Shown: positions 1 to 12,792, numbered from the stretch's first letter. The stretch is 64,000 nt of DNA from Tuctoria greenei (GCA_036927565.1 JAYESD010000010.1:117458866-117522865); one strand, 5' to 3'. Notes: generated from the letters alone by a model not told the origin. Program-made: numbers and translations.

Positions 1-190
1 TGCTCCATTGAGCCCACCATCAATGCTAAGAAACATCGATGGTGGGCCTCCTGGATGGTGCTGGAGCTGGATGCTCCAACGGCGCCCACTATCTACACTA
101 TGAAAGTCGACGGCGGGCCTCCTAGGTGGTGTCAGAGCTGGATGCTCTGGCAATGCCCACCATCAACTTGAAGAAATATCGACGACAGTC
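1..190. repeat. 71-bp tandem repeat inside element H
   Basis: Two complete units, 1-71 and 72-142, each starting TGCTC and ending GAGCTGGA, followed by a partial third. Units carry short palindromes (GGAGCTGGATGCTCC). The array sits in the leader next to the primer-binding site. No protein-coding signal seen. Confidence 0.65.
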
Positions 191-245
191 CCCATCTATG
201 ACGGCACAACATCTTGAGATAAAAAGCCCCACCTGGCACGCCAAA

Positions 246-1095
246 TGTTGAAGTGTTCTTGCGACACTTCCCTCGGACCTTCTTTGAGAGCAGCCCGCGG
301 AGGTTCTTGATAGGTGGGGCTTAGTCCTCAGGCAAGGCTACGCGTATGAGAGATGGGTGAGACGGTGGTTTTACGTGGTTCGGACCGCCAGAGCGTAATA
401 CCCTACTCCACGGTGTGAGATATGTTGTCTAAGTGGTGAAATGCGTGTGGGTTAAGATCCTTTGTAATGGTGGCGGTCCAGTTGTTTTATAGACAAGGTT
501 GGACGCCTTAGAAGTGGGGTCCGGGGCCCGACAGGTGGCCCCATGGCGATCTTATCCTAAAGATCTAAGGCTTCTTTAATAAGCTGCCTCTTACCGCGGC
601 TTGAAGACTCGCCATCTTGTTGTGTCGGGCGCTAGTGACCCATGCGTAGTCATTGATGATAGTAGGGAATGTCGCATCCATTTGTCTTGTTGTTGTAATG
701 TACCCACTTGGCGGAGTGGGGTAGGCCTGCAGTTGCCTTCACTACAATGTGATTGGATGCAATGGTACCTGACAGGAGGCGTGTGTCGCACTTGTGCGCC
801 TGGGTAAGGCGTGTGCCTTCAATGCACGACTGGATAGGACGCACCACCCTTTACTCTTTGGATCCCACGGCCCATTGCAGGTCGTGGGAGATATGCTAGC
901 ACCGGAGCCCTCCTCGATGGAAGCATGGGCTAGGAGACGGAGGACGTGTGGCAGCGCCGGAGACCTCTTCAGTGGGAGCTAGGACTTAGAAACGGAGGAC
1001 GCGAGGCAGCCCTAGAGTCGGCCTCAGCAGGGAGGTCGGGTCTGAAGCTTCTTCTAGCTTGTACGCGTGAGTACCCGGTCTGTAGGGTACGGACA
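246..1095 (-). repeat. 5' LTR of element H
   Basis: About 850 bp with TG/CA ends. A TATA box for the minus strand (CTATAAAA) is at 485-492. A block near 370-412 (ACGTGGTTCGG, then GAGCGTAATACCCTACTCCAC) is almost the same as one in the LTRs of A, although the rest differs. This suggests a related lineage sharing a conserved R/U5 segment. Short reading frames here are not convincing genes. Confidence 0.6.
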
Positions 1096-1925
1096 GCGAC
1101 GAGCTCGTTGACTCCCCTGTTGCCAGATTATCCACATGCTTAAATAGGCCTTTTGCATAGCCTCCTTCAAGTTTGCGCACCCCATGGATAATTAGGCGGT
1201 CTCCCATGCATTCCGGTGAGGTATGAGTAGGTGACTTCTAGTGGTGACTCACTACATCACCCTTATTTGTCTTCAACGTGCCCACGTACTCCTCACCAGA
1301 CAACAATGTAGGGAGAGACTCGTCTTTCCCATGTAAAACATGCATCTTGACTGGGTTAAGACCAGCCACAGTCAGACAACGGGTAGGTGTCATCGACTTC
1401 ATGGGCATCCTCCGAGGGGAGAGCGATCGGGTAGCACCACGAGGTGTGGTGCTACGTCCACACGGAGTCGTCAATAGTGGGATCATGGCAAGAGGTGTAG
1501 CATCTAATGCTATGATGGACTCCAACGCGAGAGTCGTGTTGTCAATGGCTGACACAATGTCTCGGCTCAAGTTGAATGTTGACTAGAGGAGGCATGAGGG
1601 ACAAGTTTCTTGTCCGCTACGTAAGAAACTCAAATAGAAGACAAAGATTAGCGACGAGCGCAAAGGCGGACATCACTGATATGGGTAAACGAGATGAGCC
1701 CACTTAAGTGAGGATGATGGTTCACAAACGAAAGGTGCGGCTGAGCGTAAAAAGAGACGTGCTATTATATGGCCCATCTCATTTAATAAAATATCCGAGA
1801 CGCACCCTATTGACAGCTACTAAGAAACACTAACAAATCATCCCCGACAATGGCGCCAGAAATGCTTGTTGATAGCTACTAAGAAACACTAACAAATCAT
1901 CCCCGACAACAGCGCCAGAAATGCT
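1096..1925 (-). other. Internal leader of E1 with duplicated primer-binding site
   Basis: A 59-bp direct duplication (about 1809-1867 and 1868-1926) carries the primer-binding site twice: CCCCGACAACAGCGCCA at 1901-1917 and CCCCGACAATGGCGCCA at 1842-1858, both read on the reverse strand. An open frame of 110 codons at 1238-1570 (minus) has no recognisable domain and another frame overlaps it on the plus strand, so I do not call a gene. The rest, 1096-1800, shows nothing further. Confidence 0.55.
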
Positions 1926-3240
1926 TGTTAACATTTCTTACATCACAGATCATTTCTCGAAAGAGATGAGGTTCGCAAGCGCACGAAAACTGCTGTGTAG
2001 CACTTCACCCAAGAGTATTCCAAAGGGTATCGTATTTATCCCAAAGGAAGGCAATAGAGTAAAGTAAACACTACTCTTATGATCAAGCTATGGGATACTA
2101 ATCAATTATCAAGACAGGGGTAAGTTTATAATATATGGGTAGTGTGACACACATCTAAGCAATCTATTCTAAAGGATAGATGGGTCCTAATGGAGATTAG
2201 ACTAAGAGTTAGGGAGTTGCACCTACAATGCCTCTAATATACATATACATAGCCTAGGTTAGGTACTAATGAGCATGTTAATGGTGAATCCTTATGCTAA
2301 GTTGTTCAACATATCGGGCACGAGTTTACCCCTAGCAATACTAAGATGACTCTTGCCAAGAGCCTGTGGCATAGCCGAACGTGAAGGATTACAAAGGACG
2401 GAGAGGGCTGTCACCACCTACTGCCTACCTCTTCAATCTGTGGGTCTATGAGACATCCAACGCTACTTACTATCCTAGCACCATGCTATCATACTAAGTA
2501 AATACTTTAGAGGCTCGAGTACAAGTACCTCTCTAAGGCAATGACTAACCTAAACATTGTTGAACCAATGTTGAGGCATAGCATAAGTTATTCATATTAA
2601 CATGATCATATCATAACTAATTAGACTATAGTGGGGGTTTGTAGTGTTTATGATGATAGACTAGGAGTGGTATGTCAAAATCATAAAGACTACTCCTACC
2701 ACATACATGGAATCCACAATCAAACAAGAACCGCTTCATCAAAGTATATGAATAAAAGAAAACTAAAGACAATATCTGTATTATGCATGAAGTCACAAAT
2801 ATAAGAAAAGATACATGAGCCATACCTTTCCCAATTTGGACTTGGGACTAGAGACTCCTCTCCACAGCCTAATCTCCAGTAAGGAACTAGGAGAACTAGT
2901 GTATAGAATAGAATGATGCTCAAGTGGTGTGTGTTGAAGTGAGAGGTGAGGGGTCCTATTTATAGCTTGGAGATGGGTCGGTTCCCATCATCAAAAGCGA
3001 GTGAATCAGTCATCAACGTCTTCTTCAAGCCGGGAGGAGCCAACACGTGGAAGCTGCCTGAGTTTGGAGGAAAGACCAGGTCGACCGACTAGGGAGTCGG
3101 CCGACCTGGTAAGTCATCCAAACGGTATGTGCTTTCTTGGGGTGACTTCCAGTTGGGTCCTCTTTATTGATATAGGGTGTACACCATTGGATGGTCTTAG
3201 ATACTTCTGTTTGTGGGTCATTTGATCCATGTGGTGCGTT
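1926..3240 (-). repeat. E1 5' LTR, distal part
   Basis: Matches 34690-36028 read on the opposite strand, for example the stretch around 2580-2830 against 35140-35390. A TATA box for the minus strand (CTATAAATAG) is at 2956-2965. The LTR continues beyond the D insertion at 34166-34375. Small frames here, with Leu/Phe/Tyr-rich translations, also occur in E2 at the same LTR position and are not genes. Confidence 0.7.
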
Positions 3241-3841
3241 TGTGACACCCGGTTCTGAAAAATGAACCAACTGTGACGCATATGTGTGTCCACGAGGTTC
3301 AACACACATACACGAGTGCATCACAAACAACAGACAGAAAATTTCCACAGCACAAATTAATAGCTAAGTACTTTTATTACAAAATTCCAATAATCCTCAA
3401 ATTACAACTCTAATGATCATTAATACTAATACTGAAATTATTGTAGTGGAAACAATCTAAGCATTAAGCTAAGCAAACTAAGCATATGGGATATAGCGCG
3501 GCTCCAAGCAAGTCGACGGCAACACACAACCTAGTACTCTGCATTAACCTCAGGATACTCTCAAATATCACCTGAAACTGTTGGTGTGGGAATTGCAAGG
3601 GTGAGCACATGTCGTACTCAACAATTGTGGCAAATAATGGCATGTAGCTTAAACAAGGAATGATAATAAATAATTGCTATTTGCTGAAAAGTACATTTAA
3701 AACATGTAAAAAGCATCATACACTGTCTATGTGAATTAATCCCATCATATTGCAAATAAACATAATATTTCATATCCATCATTCATTATCCATCCATATA
3801 CCATATTCTTACCATCATCATTAACCATATCCATTTATCAC

Positions 3842-4667
3842 TGTCGGTGGTTTGGAACCGGCAGATCTCCCTACAAGGCCAAAGTGTTGGGGGAGTTTGA
3901 AGTTCGGTATGGGCGCGCGGAGATTCAAGAAGGTGAATAGGAGACACAAGAATTTACGTGGTTCGGGCCGCCTGAGCGTAATACCCTACTCCACGGGTGT
4001 GTTGGTGTTGTATTAGCAGTATGAGCTTGTGATGAGCGTATGAGGCACGTGTGTGTCCGTTCCCCTGTGTATCGTCGGCATGTCCTTTTATAGTACAAGG
4101 GTAGGCCGTTACAGGTTAGCCTGGCCCGACATGTGGCCCCGGCGGTTACTAGTGTTGATACACGTTTAATTGCTCTTAATGATCCTGTAACGGGCTTTGA
4201 CAGCACCGTTATTGGTATTAAGATCGTCCGTTTAAGTGTCATTAATATGGTATTAATTACACTTAATCGGGTCTTGAAGTCCTTGGCTCTCCTTTGAAGA
4301 TCCGGAGCCGTTGCGGGGTCTCCGGAGGTTAGAAGCTGAAGATCCGATGATCGGACATGTGGCAGCTCCGGAGCATACTGTGGAAACAGGTAGCTCCGGG
4401 GCTACCTGACACGTGTCAGGTCCGGAGCTTCTCTCGGTCAGGGGCTAAGTCCGGAGGTGCCATTTCGGTTCATGGTCCGGAGCTTCCCCTTGTGGGCGAT
4501 AGCTCCGATTTGGTAGTACACGTGGCGACCAGGAGATTAACCATGTTGGAGAAGCGGGTCCAGTTATGTCTGACATGTGGGCCTTTGAGGGTCTTCAAAC
4601 CAAGTAGATGATTTTCCTTTGAGATCTTTATAACCTCAAGGGGTGTACGGTTTCTAGGGTACCGACA
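3842..4667 (-). repeat. 3' LTR of A
   Basis: About 826 bp, TGTCGG...CCGACA, nearly identical to 31074-31901. The minus-strand TATA box (TATAAAAG) is at 4085-4092. The conserved block ACGTGGTTCGG...GAGCGTAATACCCTACTCCACG is at about 3956-3998. GC-rich palindromes built on CTCCGGAG occur at 4357-4480. Open frames in it are not genes. Confidence 0.85.
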
Positions 4668-5173
4668 GTGGCCCCCTGGACTTACCTCCGGGGAAGTCAT
4701 TCCGCTGGAGGTGGGTCCATCCTCGCGACCTTTGAACTGAGGCTTCAAAGGTCTTTGAGGGTGCCGTTGGCAAAGACTTAGAATTAAATCCCCGCCACGT
4801 GGCGTATCCCACGTGCGGCAGATGAGATCTTTGGCGTGCGGATCTCACGCAATTGAAGGTCGCCGGTTCCCGATGCGAAAACTATATCGGTTCCGTGCGC
4901 CTTGTCAGGCCGCCGCCTTTGGACTTCCCGCCTCTTGATGACAACCGTTCACCTGGGTAAGAACCTCGACTTGATCGTCGGGGTGGTCCCGGGCCCGCTT
5001 GTCATTGGCTGGGCGAAATTTTTGGGTGGTATCTTCGACTTTCCTTGAGGTTTCCATCCGAGCGTCGCGAGGGCTTACTTAAGAAGGAAAGTGCGCACCG
5101 TCGGGAGTTCTTTACGCCTCTCATCTGTTCTTGCGATCAAACTCCCAACTTGTGCTTCACTTTTCTTCTCTTG
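4668..5173 (-). other. Noncoding 3' internal end of A with polypurine tract
   Basis: The polypurine tract lies next to the 3' LTR: reverse strand TCCAGGGGGCCAC at 4668-4680. The rest is GC-rich with no convincing frame. Because the antisense gene starts at 12813, just beyond B1, this 500-bp stretch is its natural upstream region (B1 lies between them) and probably held its promoter and 5' untranslated part. Confidence 0.6.
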
Positions 5174-6042
5174 TGATAGGATCTTGGTTCCCGATCTTTC
5201 GATGAGAATAGGAGGGTTCGATTTGTGGAGGAGAAGACGTTGGCGATCTGACTACACCGTCCTCAAGACGATGCGCCTTAGCGATCGGTACACTAACTCC
5301 GAAGTTGTATTGATCTTGCTGGCGCACAATCAACCTGACCACGAGGGCCTTTGTTCCTGCAAGCAATCGAAGAACACACAAGAACAAGAAGAACAAGCAC
5401 TTATCTGTTGAATCAATCTAAAGTGGGGTTCTGGATACAAGTAGACGGGCGATCTAGTCGACACGCGCGTGTACAAGGAAGCAGCAGAAGCTAACTTACA
5501 AATAAACAAAAACCCACCAGCTAATGAGGGCGGCTGCTACTATTTATTACCTCCCTAGGGTCGTGAGAAACCCTAATCACGAGTCCCTAATGGACTCCAA
5601 ATGATACATGGGCCATGGGCCCAATTTTGGTGATGCAGCACCCTGGACAGAAAAAGGTCTTGGTATTAAAATAACTATTGCGGCCGACTCCGAATGGATA
5701 TGGACATGAGGCCAGATCCGTTTGAAAGTAGATTTGATAATCTTTCAAGGAAGTACTTGAACGCCCAGATCGGAGTCCGTATGAAATCGTGGTGGCCGTC
5801 ACAAGTTGGTGCTGTTCTGCTGTCCAAATCCCGTCCGCGCGAATTCCCTTCCCATTGGCTCCTCTCCATTGTTCCTAAGCAAAACAAGAAAGCACGTAGT
5901 TCCATGGTCTAGATAAGATGGACATAAGGCCAAGAACGAGTTCACCTCATAGTTTAGTTGACGTGCACGAGCGCGAGTGATCGGACCAGAAACCGGTAGC
6001 TGAGTTGGTGTGGATGTATCGAGGGTGTTGATGTCCTCATCA
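5174..6042 (-). repeat. 3' LTR of B1
   Basis: 869 bp. The first part on the coding strand (6042 to 5799) also encodes the C-terminal tail of pol, which stops at 5799. A TATA-like ATAAATAG lies on the minus strand near 5559-5566. Differs from 11924-12792 at a modest number of sites. Confidence 0.9.
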
Positions 6043-8953
6043 TCCTCCCCTTCTTGCATTTGAGTCATCCGCGACTCAAGCTCATCTTCTTCTCCCAAAT
6101 ATAGCTTCAAATCTGCAATGTTAAATGTGGTACTAACCCCAAAATTCGCAGGCAACTCGAGTTTATATGCATTATCATTAATTCTTTCTAACACTTTGAA
6201 TGGACCATCAGCTCGAGGTAACAATTTAGACTTTCTCAAATCAGGAAACCTATCCTTTCGCAAATGTAACCAAACTAAATCACCAGATTCAAAAGTGATA
6301 GTTTTCTTTCCCCTACTACCAGCAAGTTTATACTTGGCATTCATGCACTCTATATTCTTCTTAGTGGTTTCATGCAATTTTAAGATCAATTCAGCACGAT
6401 GTTTAGCATCAAAATTCACTCGTTCCATTGAAGGAAGAGGTAATAAATCAATAGGAGCACGGGGTACAAATCCATAAACAATCTCAAAAGGGCATTTCTT
6501 AGTACTAGAATGTAGGGAACGATTATAAGCAAACTCAACATGAGGCAAACACTCTTCCCACATTTTTATATTCTTTTTCAAAACAGCCCTAAGCATGGTA
6601 GATAAACTTCTATTCACAACCTCAGTTTGACCATCAGTTTGGGGATGACAAGTAGTTGAAAATAAAAGCTTAGTCCCCAATTTTGCCCATAACGTTCTCC
6701 AAAAATGGCTAAGAAACTTAGTATCACGATCTGAAACTATTGTGTTTGGCACACCATGCAATCTAACAATATCTCAGAAAAACAAATTAGCAACATGTGT
6801 AGCATCATCACTTTTACGACAAGGTATGAAGTGTGCCATTTTAGAAAATCTATCCACAACAACAAAGATGCTATCCCTCCCCTTCTTTGTTCTAGGCAGT
6901 CCTAAAACAAAGTCCATAGAAATATCCTCCCAAGGCATGCTAGGAACAGGAAGAGGCATGTACAAACCATGTGGATTAAGTCGTGACTTAGCTTTTTACA
7001 TGTCGTGCAGCGAGCAACAAAGCGTTCCACGTCTCGCCTCATCCTTGGCCAAAAGAAATGACCAGCAAGTATGTCCTCCGTCTTTTTCACTCCAAAGTGC
7101 CCCATCAGCCCGCCTCCATGCGCTTCCTGTAACAACAACAAACGAACGGAGCTAGCTGGAATGCATAACTTGTTAGCTCTAAACACATAGCCACCATTGA
7201 GGACAAATTTATTCAATGTTTTTCCATCTTTACATTTCAGCAATACATCTTTGAAATCAGCATCATGTTCATATTGATCTTTAATCGTTTCTAATCCAAA
7301 AATTTTAAAGTCAAGTTGAGATAGAAGAGTATAACGTCTGGATAAAGCATCAGCAATAACATTATCCTTTCCCTTTTTGTGTTTAATGACATAAGGAAAA
7401 GACTCAATAAATTCCATCCACTTAGCATGCCTACGGTTTAGTTTCCCTTGACTCCTAATATGCTTTAGTGATTCATGATCAGAATGGATAACAAATTCTT
7501 TGGGCCACAAATAATGCTGCCATGTTTCTAAAGTTCGTACAAGAGCATATAATTCCTTATCATAGGTAGAATAATTTAGAACAGGCCCACTCATTTTCTC
7601 ACTAAAATATGCAACAGGTTTTCCTTCTTGTAACAAAACACCACCCAATCCAATACCACTAGCATCACATTCAAGCTCAAAAGTCTTAGAAAAATCAGGA
7701 AGTTGGAGAAGAGGTGCATGCGTCAACTTATCTTTCAGTATGGTAAAGGTGTTATCTTGTGTGGTGCCCCAAGAAAAAGGCACCCCCTTCTTCGTAAGGT
7801 CATTCAATGGAGCAGCAATGGTGCTGAAATCCTTCACAAAGCGACGATAGAACCCAGCCAGCCCTAGAAAGTTCCACACCTGTGTGATGGTCTTTGGTAC
7901 AGGCCACCCCTGAATAGCCTCTACCTTGGCTTGATCAACTTCAATTCCCTGTGGAGTAACAACATAGCCAAGGAAAGAGACTCGATCCGTGCAAAAGGTG
8001 CACTTCTCAAGATTACCAAATAATCGTGCCTCACGCAAAGCATTAAAAACAGCACATAAGTGATCAAGATGTTCATCCATGGATTTGCTATAAATCAATA
8101 TATCATCAAAATACACAACAACAAATTTTCCAATGAATGCACGCAAAACCTCGTTCATTAATCTCATGAAGGTGCTAGGTGCATTAGTTAACCCAAAAGG
8201 CATGACTAACCACTCATATAAACCGAACTTAGTTTTGAAAGCAGTTTTCCATTCATCTCCTAGTTTCATGCGAATTTGGTGATAACCACTACGCAAATCA
8301 ACTTTTGAGAACACAACAGCACCACTCAATTCATCAAGCATATCATCTAAGCGTGGAATAGGATGACGATATCGAATGGTTATATTGTTGATTGCTCTAC
8401 AATCCACACACATACGCCATGATCCATCCTTTTTAGGTACTAGAATAACTGGAACAGCACAAGGACTAAGAGACTCACGTACATAACCTTTGTCAAGTAG
8501 TTCTTGTACTTGGCGCTGAATCTCCTTTGTTTCTTCTGGATTTGTCCTATATGGTGCACGGTTGGGCAATGAAGCACCGGGAATGAGGTCAATCTGGTGC
8601 TCAATCCCTCGAAGTGGTGGTAGTCCTGGTGGTATTTCACTTGGAAACACATCAGAATATTCCTGCAAAATGTTAGCAACAGCAGGAGGCAAAGAATGTT
8701 GCACATCGTAAAGGGAAATCAAAGCATCTTTGCATATCAAAGCGTAGGCAACAGAGGTGGAAGCAATCAGTTCATTAATATCAGATTTCGTAGCAAACAA
8801 GCATTTTCCCTTCAGAGATATCTCATTTTTCTTATCAAACACAGATTTGGCATTGTTATTGTTCTCAATGTTAGCATGGTCCTGATATTTAGTTTTCCTA
8901 GCTCTAGCAACATCATCTTGCACAATAGCTTCAGGAGACATAGGATGCAACAC
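5799..8953 (-). pseudogene. B1 pol: RT, RNase H, integrase, with tail into LTR
   Basis: The frame from 8953 to about 7000 carries reverse transcriptase with intact motif A (VDLRSGYHQI) and catalytic YFDD, then RNase H (ending IADALSRRY) and the integrase zinc-finger region. A one-base deletion near 6997-6998 (a G present in B2) shifts the frame, and TGA replaces a CGA-type Arg codon at 6774-6776 inside the integrase core. The frame from 6761 to 5799 reads the rest of integrase (VSDRDTKF, HPQTDGQTEVVN) and an acidic tail, EGEDDEDINT, that crosses into the 3' LTR at 6042. No chromodomain of the Tekay type is visible. It cannot make a complete polyprotein as it stands. Confidence 0.88.
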
Positions 8954-10752
8954 AATTTTTTATCGTGGTAAAGAAAAGAATACTGATTTGATCTACCATG
9001 ATGCATAGAATCTCTATCAAATTGCCAAGGTCTTCCTAGCAGAATATTACAAGCTTGCATAGGCACAACATCACATTCAACGACATCCTTATATGATCCA
9101 ATAGTAAAATTGATTCGCACAAGTCTAGTTACCTTTGCCATACCGCTGTTGTTTAACCATTGAATGTAATAGGGATGTGGGTGCGGTTTGGTGCTTAGTG
9201 CCAGCTTGGTCACCATGTCACTGCTGGCCAAGTTGTTGCAGCTACCTCCATCAATGATCATGCGGCAAGATCGCTCTTTGACGACACACTTTGTTTGGAA
9301 TAATGTGTGCCTTTGATTTTGTTCCGCTTTCTCCATTTGTGCACTAAGCACACGCTGCACAATGAGACTATCATAGCGCGCTGCATCTTCTGCACCAATA
9401 TGCTCTTCTTGATGTTCATCGCTACCTGCATAGTCAGCTGCAAGCAAAACACATGTATCGTCATCAAAATCGCTAGCAGATGAGTACTCACTGTCATCTT
9501 TAACAATTAGAACACGTTTGCTTGGGCAGTCACGCTGCACATGGCCAAAACCCTTGCACTTGTGACATTGAACATCTCTAGATCATCCGGTAGATGCTAC
9601 GGAAGAAGCACTCTCGGTGGGCTTTTGGGTGGTCTTTACTGCTGAGCTAGTGGAAGAAGCACGTGGCTTGTTGCTGGAAGAAGAAGGTGCTGCCCGACTT
9701 TGTGAAGAAGATGGCGGAGAAGCACGCCCAGTCAAAGGAGTAGTCGTGCGTGGTTGCCATGAGCTAGTCTTTCCTGCAGAAATATTAGTTCTAGAGCTAG
9801 CTCGTCGTCCCTGCACTTCCCTTTCAGCTTTACAAGCAAGATGAAACAAACGGGTAACATTATTGTAATCTTTATAAGCAAGCATGTCCTGAATTTCACG
9901 GTTTAAACCACCCAAAAATCTAGCCATAGCTGGTTCCTCATCCTCGTCTAAATTACAATGCAACATACCCATTTGTAATTCCTGAAAATACACTTATACA
10001 CTTTTAGCTCCCTGTCTCAATTGTTGTAACTTATTTAATAGATCACGTGCATAGTAAGAAGGAACAAATCTAGCCCGCATGAGCTCTTTCAAAGCATCCC
10101 AAGTTTGTGGTATGTTATTAGGATTTTTCTTGCCATGTTCTATCCACCAAACAGAAGCAAAATCAGTAAACTCACTAGTGGCTGCTCTAACTCTTGCGTT
10201 TTCAGGAAACTCATGACATGCAAATTTTTGATCAACAGAAATCTCCCAAGTAATATATGCATCAGGGTCATATTTACCATCAAAATGAGGTATCTTAAAT
10301 TTGATCTTGTTAAAAGTATCTTCATGATTGCATACCTCACGCCGACGATGTCCACCTATGCCTTGACGGTTGCGTTGTAGCCGGCGCCGTGGCCTAGCTT
10401 CCTCATCTTCCCCAATCTCCGTATCTGCAGAATAGTCATCTTCATTGTCACGTACAATACTAGGAGCATTGCTCACCTGTCCATCTGCGGTGCGTCCACG
10501 ATCCCTCTCCTCAAGGCGCTGCAGGATGGCTCCAATAGAGGTGTTCAATTTTTGAATGGAACTCTCCAACGTGCTGATTTTGGTGTTGGTGTCGATCTGC
10601 ATATTTTCCAATTGACCAAGGCGGTCACTGGTAACTCGAAAATCTTCATCAAGCGCTTCTGCGTGTAGCCGCACTTGGCGTTCGAAGTGTTGTATAATTC
10701 CCCGTGTGCGAGGTGAATGCACGTCTTCATTTGTATTTGCTCCTCCTGCCAT
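8954..10752 (-). pseudogene. B1 gag and protease region
   Basis: The start chosen is the ATG at 10750-10752, matching the B2 start. The retrotransposon gag core (YDPDAYITWE, WWIEHGKKN) ends at TAA 9994-9996, where B2 has GAA. After it comes a Ser/Pro/Thr-rich linker, then TGA at 9583-9585 where B2 has CGA (a CpG-type C to T change), then the zinc knuckle (about 9530-9570) and protease with IIDGGSCNN (near 9255). A one-base A-run deletion around 8960 shifts the frame before pol. Otherwise very close to B2, so inactivation is recent. Confidence 0.88.
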
Positions 10753-11923
10753 GGTTAGTAGAAAAAAAATCCAATATGAAAGGGTAACGTTATCCCTAGC
10801 TACAAAGGTGCTGGTGGAGATAATTCGCTCACTCTCAACCTGTTCAATCAAGCTCTTACCTGTTCTTACAAAGCTCAGCAAGAAGGTGATGGCAACCAGC
10901 AAGTAATGAACAACTTCAAGAGCAGGTGTCAATCTATGGCTTTAGGTGGCTGAACTAGCACAAGGAGCAAACTTTCACCACGTTAATCACAACAAGCTGA
11001 ATAAATATTCTATGACGGTACTGTGCTGATCTTAGTCTAGACCGTACTAGAGACGCGAGCCGAGACACCAATGTCGTCACCAAAAACACCCCAAACAACA
11101 ATCTGAGTTTTTTTTCTTTCTTTTTTTTTCGTTTTTTTTTTTGTTGGGGTGGTCACCCAAACTCTCTCTAGATGGAATCAGGAGACCCTAGAACAAAATT
11201 TGCACATGCGGCTTTTGATCTTGCACTTGCCTTTTTTTTTCTTCTCTAATTGCTTGTGGCTTTTGTGCGGCTTTTGATTTTGCACTTGCCTTTTTTTTTC
11301 TTGTCTAATTGCTTGTGGCTTTTGTGCGGCTTTTGATTTTGCACTTGCCTTTTTCTTGTTGTCAAACTCAAATTACTAATCTGACTCAAACTCGAAGTAG
11401 CAATCTGATTTGAACTCGAACTAGTAATCAGACTCAAACTCGAACTAGCAATCCGACTCAAACTCGAAGTAGCAATCTGATTTGAACTCGTAATCTGACT
11501 CAAACTCGAACTAGCAATCCGACTCAAACTCAAATTAGAAATATGATTTGAACTTGTAATTCGACTCAAACTCGAACTAGTAATCCGACTCAAACTCGAA
11601 GTAGCAATCTGATTCAAACTCAAACTAGTAATCCGACTCAAACTCGAACTACGAATCTGACTCGAACTAGGTGACCGAATGTGACACGAACTCGAAACTC
11701 TAGTGGTGCAAAACTAAAGACCAACAACTTGACTCATCGAAGCAACCATGAACTCAACAAGTCTTGACTAAGTGGAGAAAGTAAAAGGCACAATGGTCTA
11801 GAAATAATGGAAAAAAACAGATCTGGTATTTTTTTTGGGCTTTTTCTGGACTATAGGATGATAACAGCGGAAAGAAAAGTAATGGTAGCACTCTCACCGA
11901 TTAACCTTGCTCTGATTACCACT
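10753..11923 (-). other. B1 leader: primer site, tandem repeats, homopolymers
   Basis: Untranslated leader between the LTR and gag. The primer site is at 11909-11921. An array of about 24-27-bp units based on GAGTTTGAGTCGGATTAC (read on the minus strand) spans 11365-11690. A 59-bp unit with poly(T) is repeated 2.5 times at 11212-11352; B2 has fewer copies. T/A-rich runs lie at 11107-11143. A Ser/Ile-rich frame through the array (11246-11641) is a by-product of the repeat. Confidence 0.75.
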
Positions 11924-12792
11924 TGATAGGATCTTGGTTCCCGATCTTTCGATGAGAATAGGAGGGTTCGATTTGTGGAGGAGAAGACGTTGGCGATCCG
12001 ACTACACCATCCCCAAGACGATGCGCCTTAGCGATCGGTACACCGACTCCGAAGTTGTATTGATCTTGCTGGCGCACAATCAACCTGACCACGAGGGCCT
12101 TTGTTCCTGCAAGCAATCGAAGAACACGCAAGAACAAGAAGAACAAGCACTTATTTGTTGAATCAATCTAAAGTGGGGTTCTGGATACAAGTAGATGGGC
12201 GATCTAGTCGACACGCGCGTGTACAAGGAAGCAGCAGAAGCTAACTTACGAATAAACAAAAACCCACCAGCTAATGAGGGCGGCTGCTACTATTTATTAC
12301 CTCCCTAGGGTCGTGAGAAACCCTAATCACGAGTCCCTAACGGACTCCAAACGATACATGGGCCATGGGCCCAATTTTGGTCATGCAGCACCCTGGACAA
12401 AAAAAAGGTCTTTGTATTAAAATAACTATTGCGGCCGACTCCGAATAGATATGGACATGAGGCCAGATCCATTTGAAATTAGACTTGATAATCTTTCCAG
12501 GAAGTACTTAAACGCCCAGATCGGAGTCCGTACGAAATCGTGGTGGCCGTTACAAGTTGGTGCTGTTCTGCTGTCCAAATCCCGTCCGCGCGAATTCCCT
12601 TCCCATTGGCTCCTCTCCATTGTTCCTAAGCAAAACAAGAAAGCACGTAGTTCCACGGTCTATATAAGATGTACATAAGGCCAAGAACGAGTTCACCTCA
12701 TAGTTTAGTTGACGTGCACGAGCGCGAGTGATCGGACCAGAAACCGTAGCTGAGTTGGTGTGGATGTATCGAGGGTGTTGATGTCCTCATCA
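11924..12792 (-). repeat. 5' LTR of B1
   Basis: 869 bp, TGATGAGGACATC to ATCCTATCA on the minus strand. TATA-like ATAAATAG near 12290-12297. It carries a duplicate of the pol tail codons without the rest of pol, a consequence of the pol/LTR overlap. Confidence 0.9.

Larger units (their letters stand above)
1..1095 (-). mobile_element. Gypsy-type LTR retrotransposon H, 5' end only
   Basis: Minus-strand element cut by the window start. Its 5' LTR (246-1095) begins TGTTGAAG and ends ACGGACA in window direction. A primer-binding-site-like sequence lies just inside it at 232-245 (reverse strand reads TGGCGTGCCAGG), which sets the orientation. No coding region is visible in the 245 internal bases. 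It interrupts the internal region of E1; the base run GCGAC at 1096-1100 would be one copy of the target duplication, but the other lies outside the window. Confidence 0.6.
5174..12792 (-). mobile_element. Chromovirus B1 (CRM-like), defective copy
   Basis: Complete element of 7619 bp with LTRs of 869 bp (5174-6042 and 11924-12792), ends TGATGAGG/CCTATCA, and a perfect TCTTG target duplication (5169-5173, 12793-12797). It sits in element A ahead of the antisense gene. The initiator-tRNA-type primer site is at 11909-11921. Coding sequence runs from 10752 down into the 3' LTR and is broken by at least three nonsense codons and two single-base deletions relative to B2. Gag, zinc knuckle, protease, RT, RNase H and integrase are all still readable. 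Confidence 0.9.
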
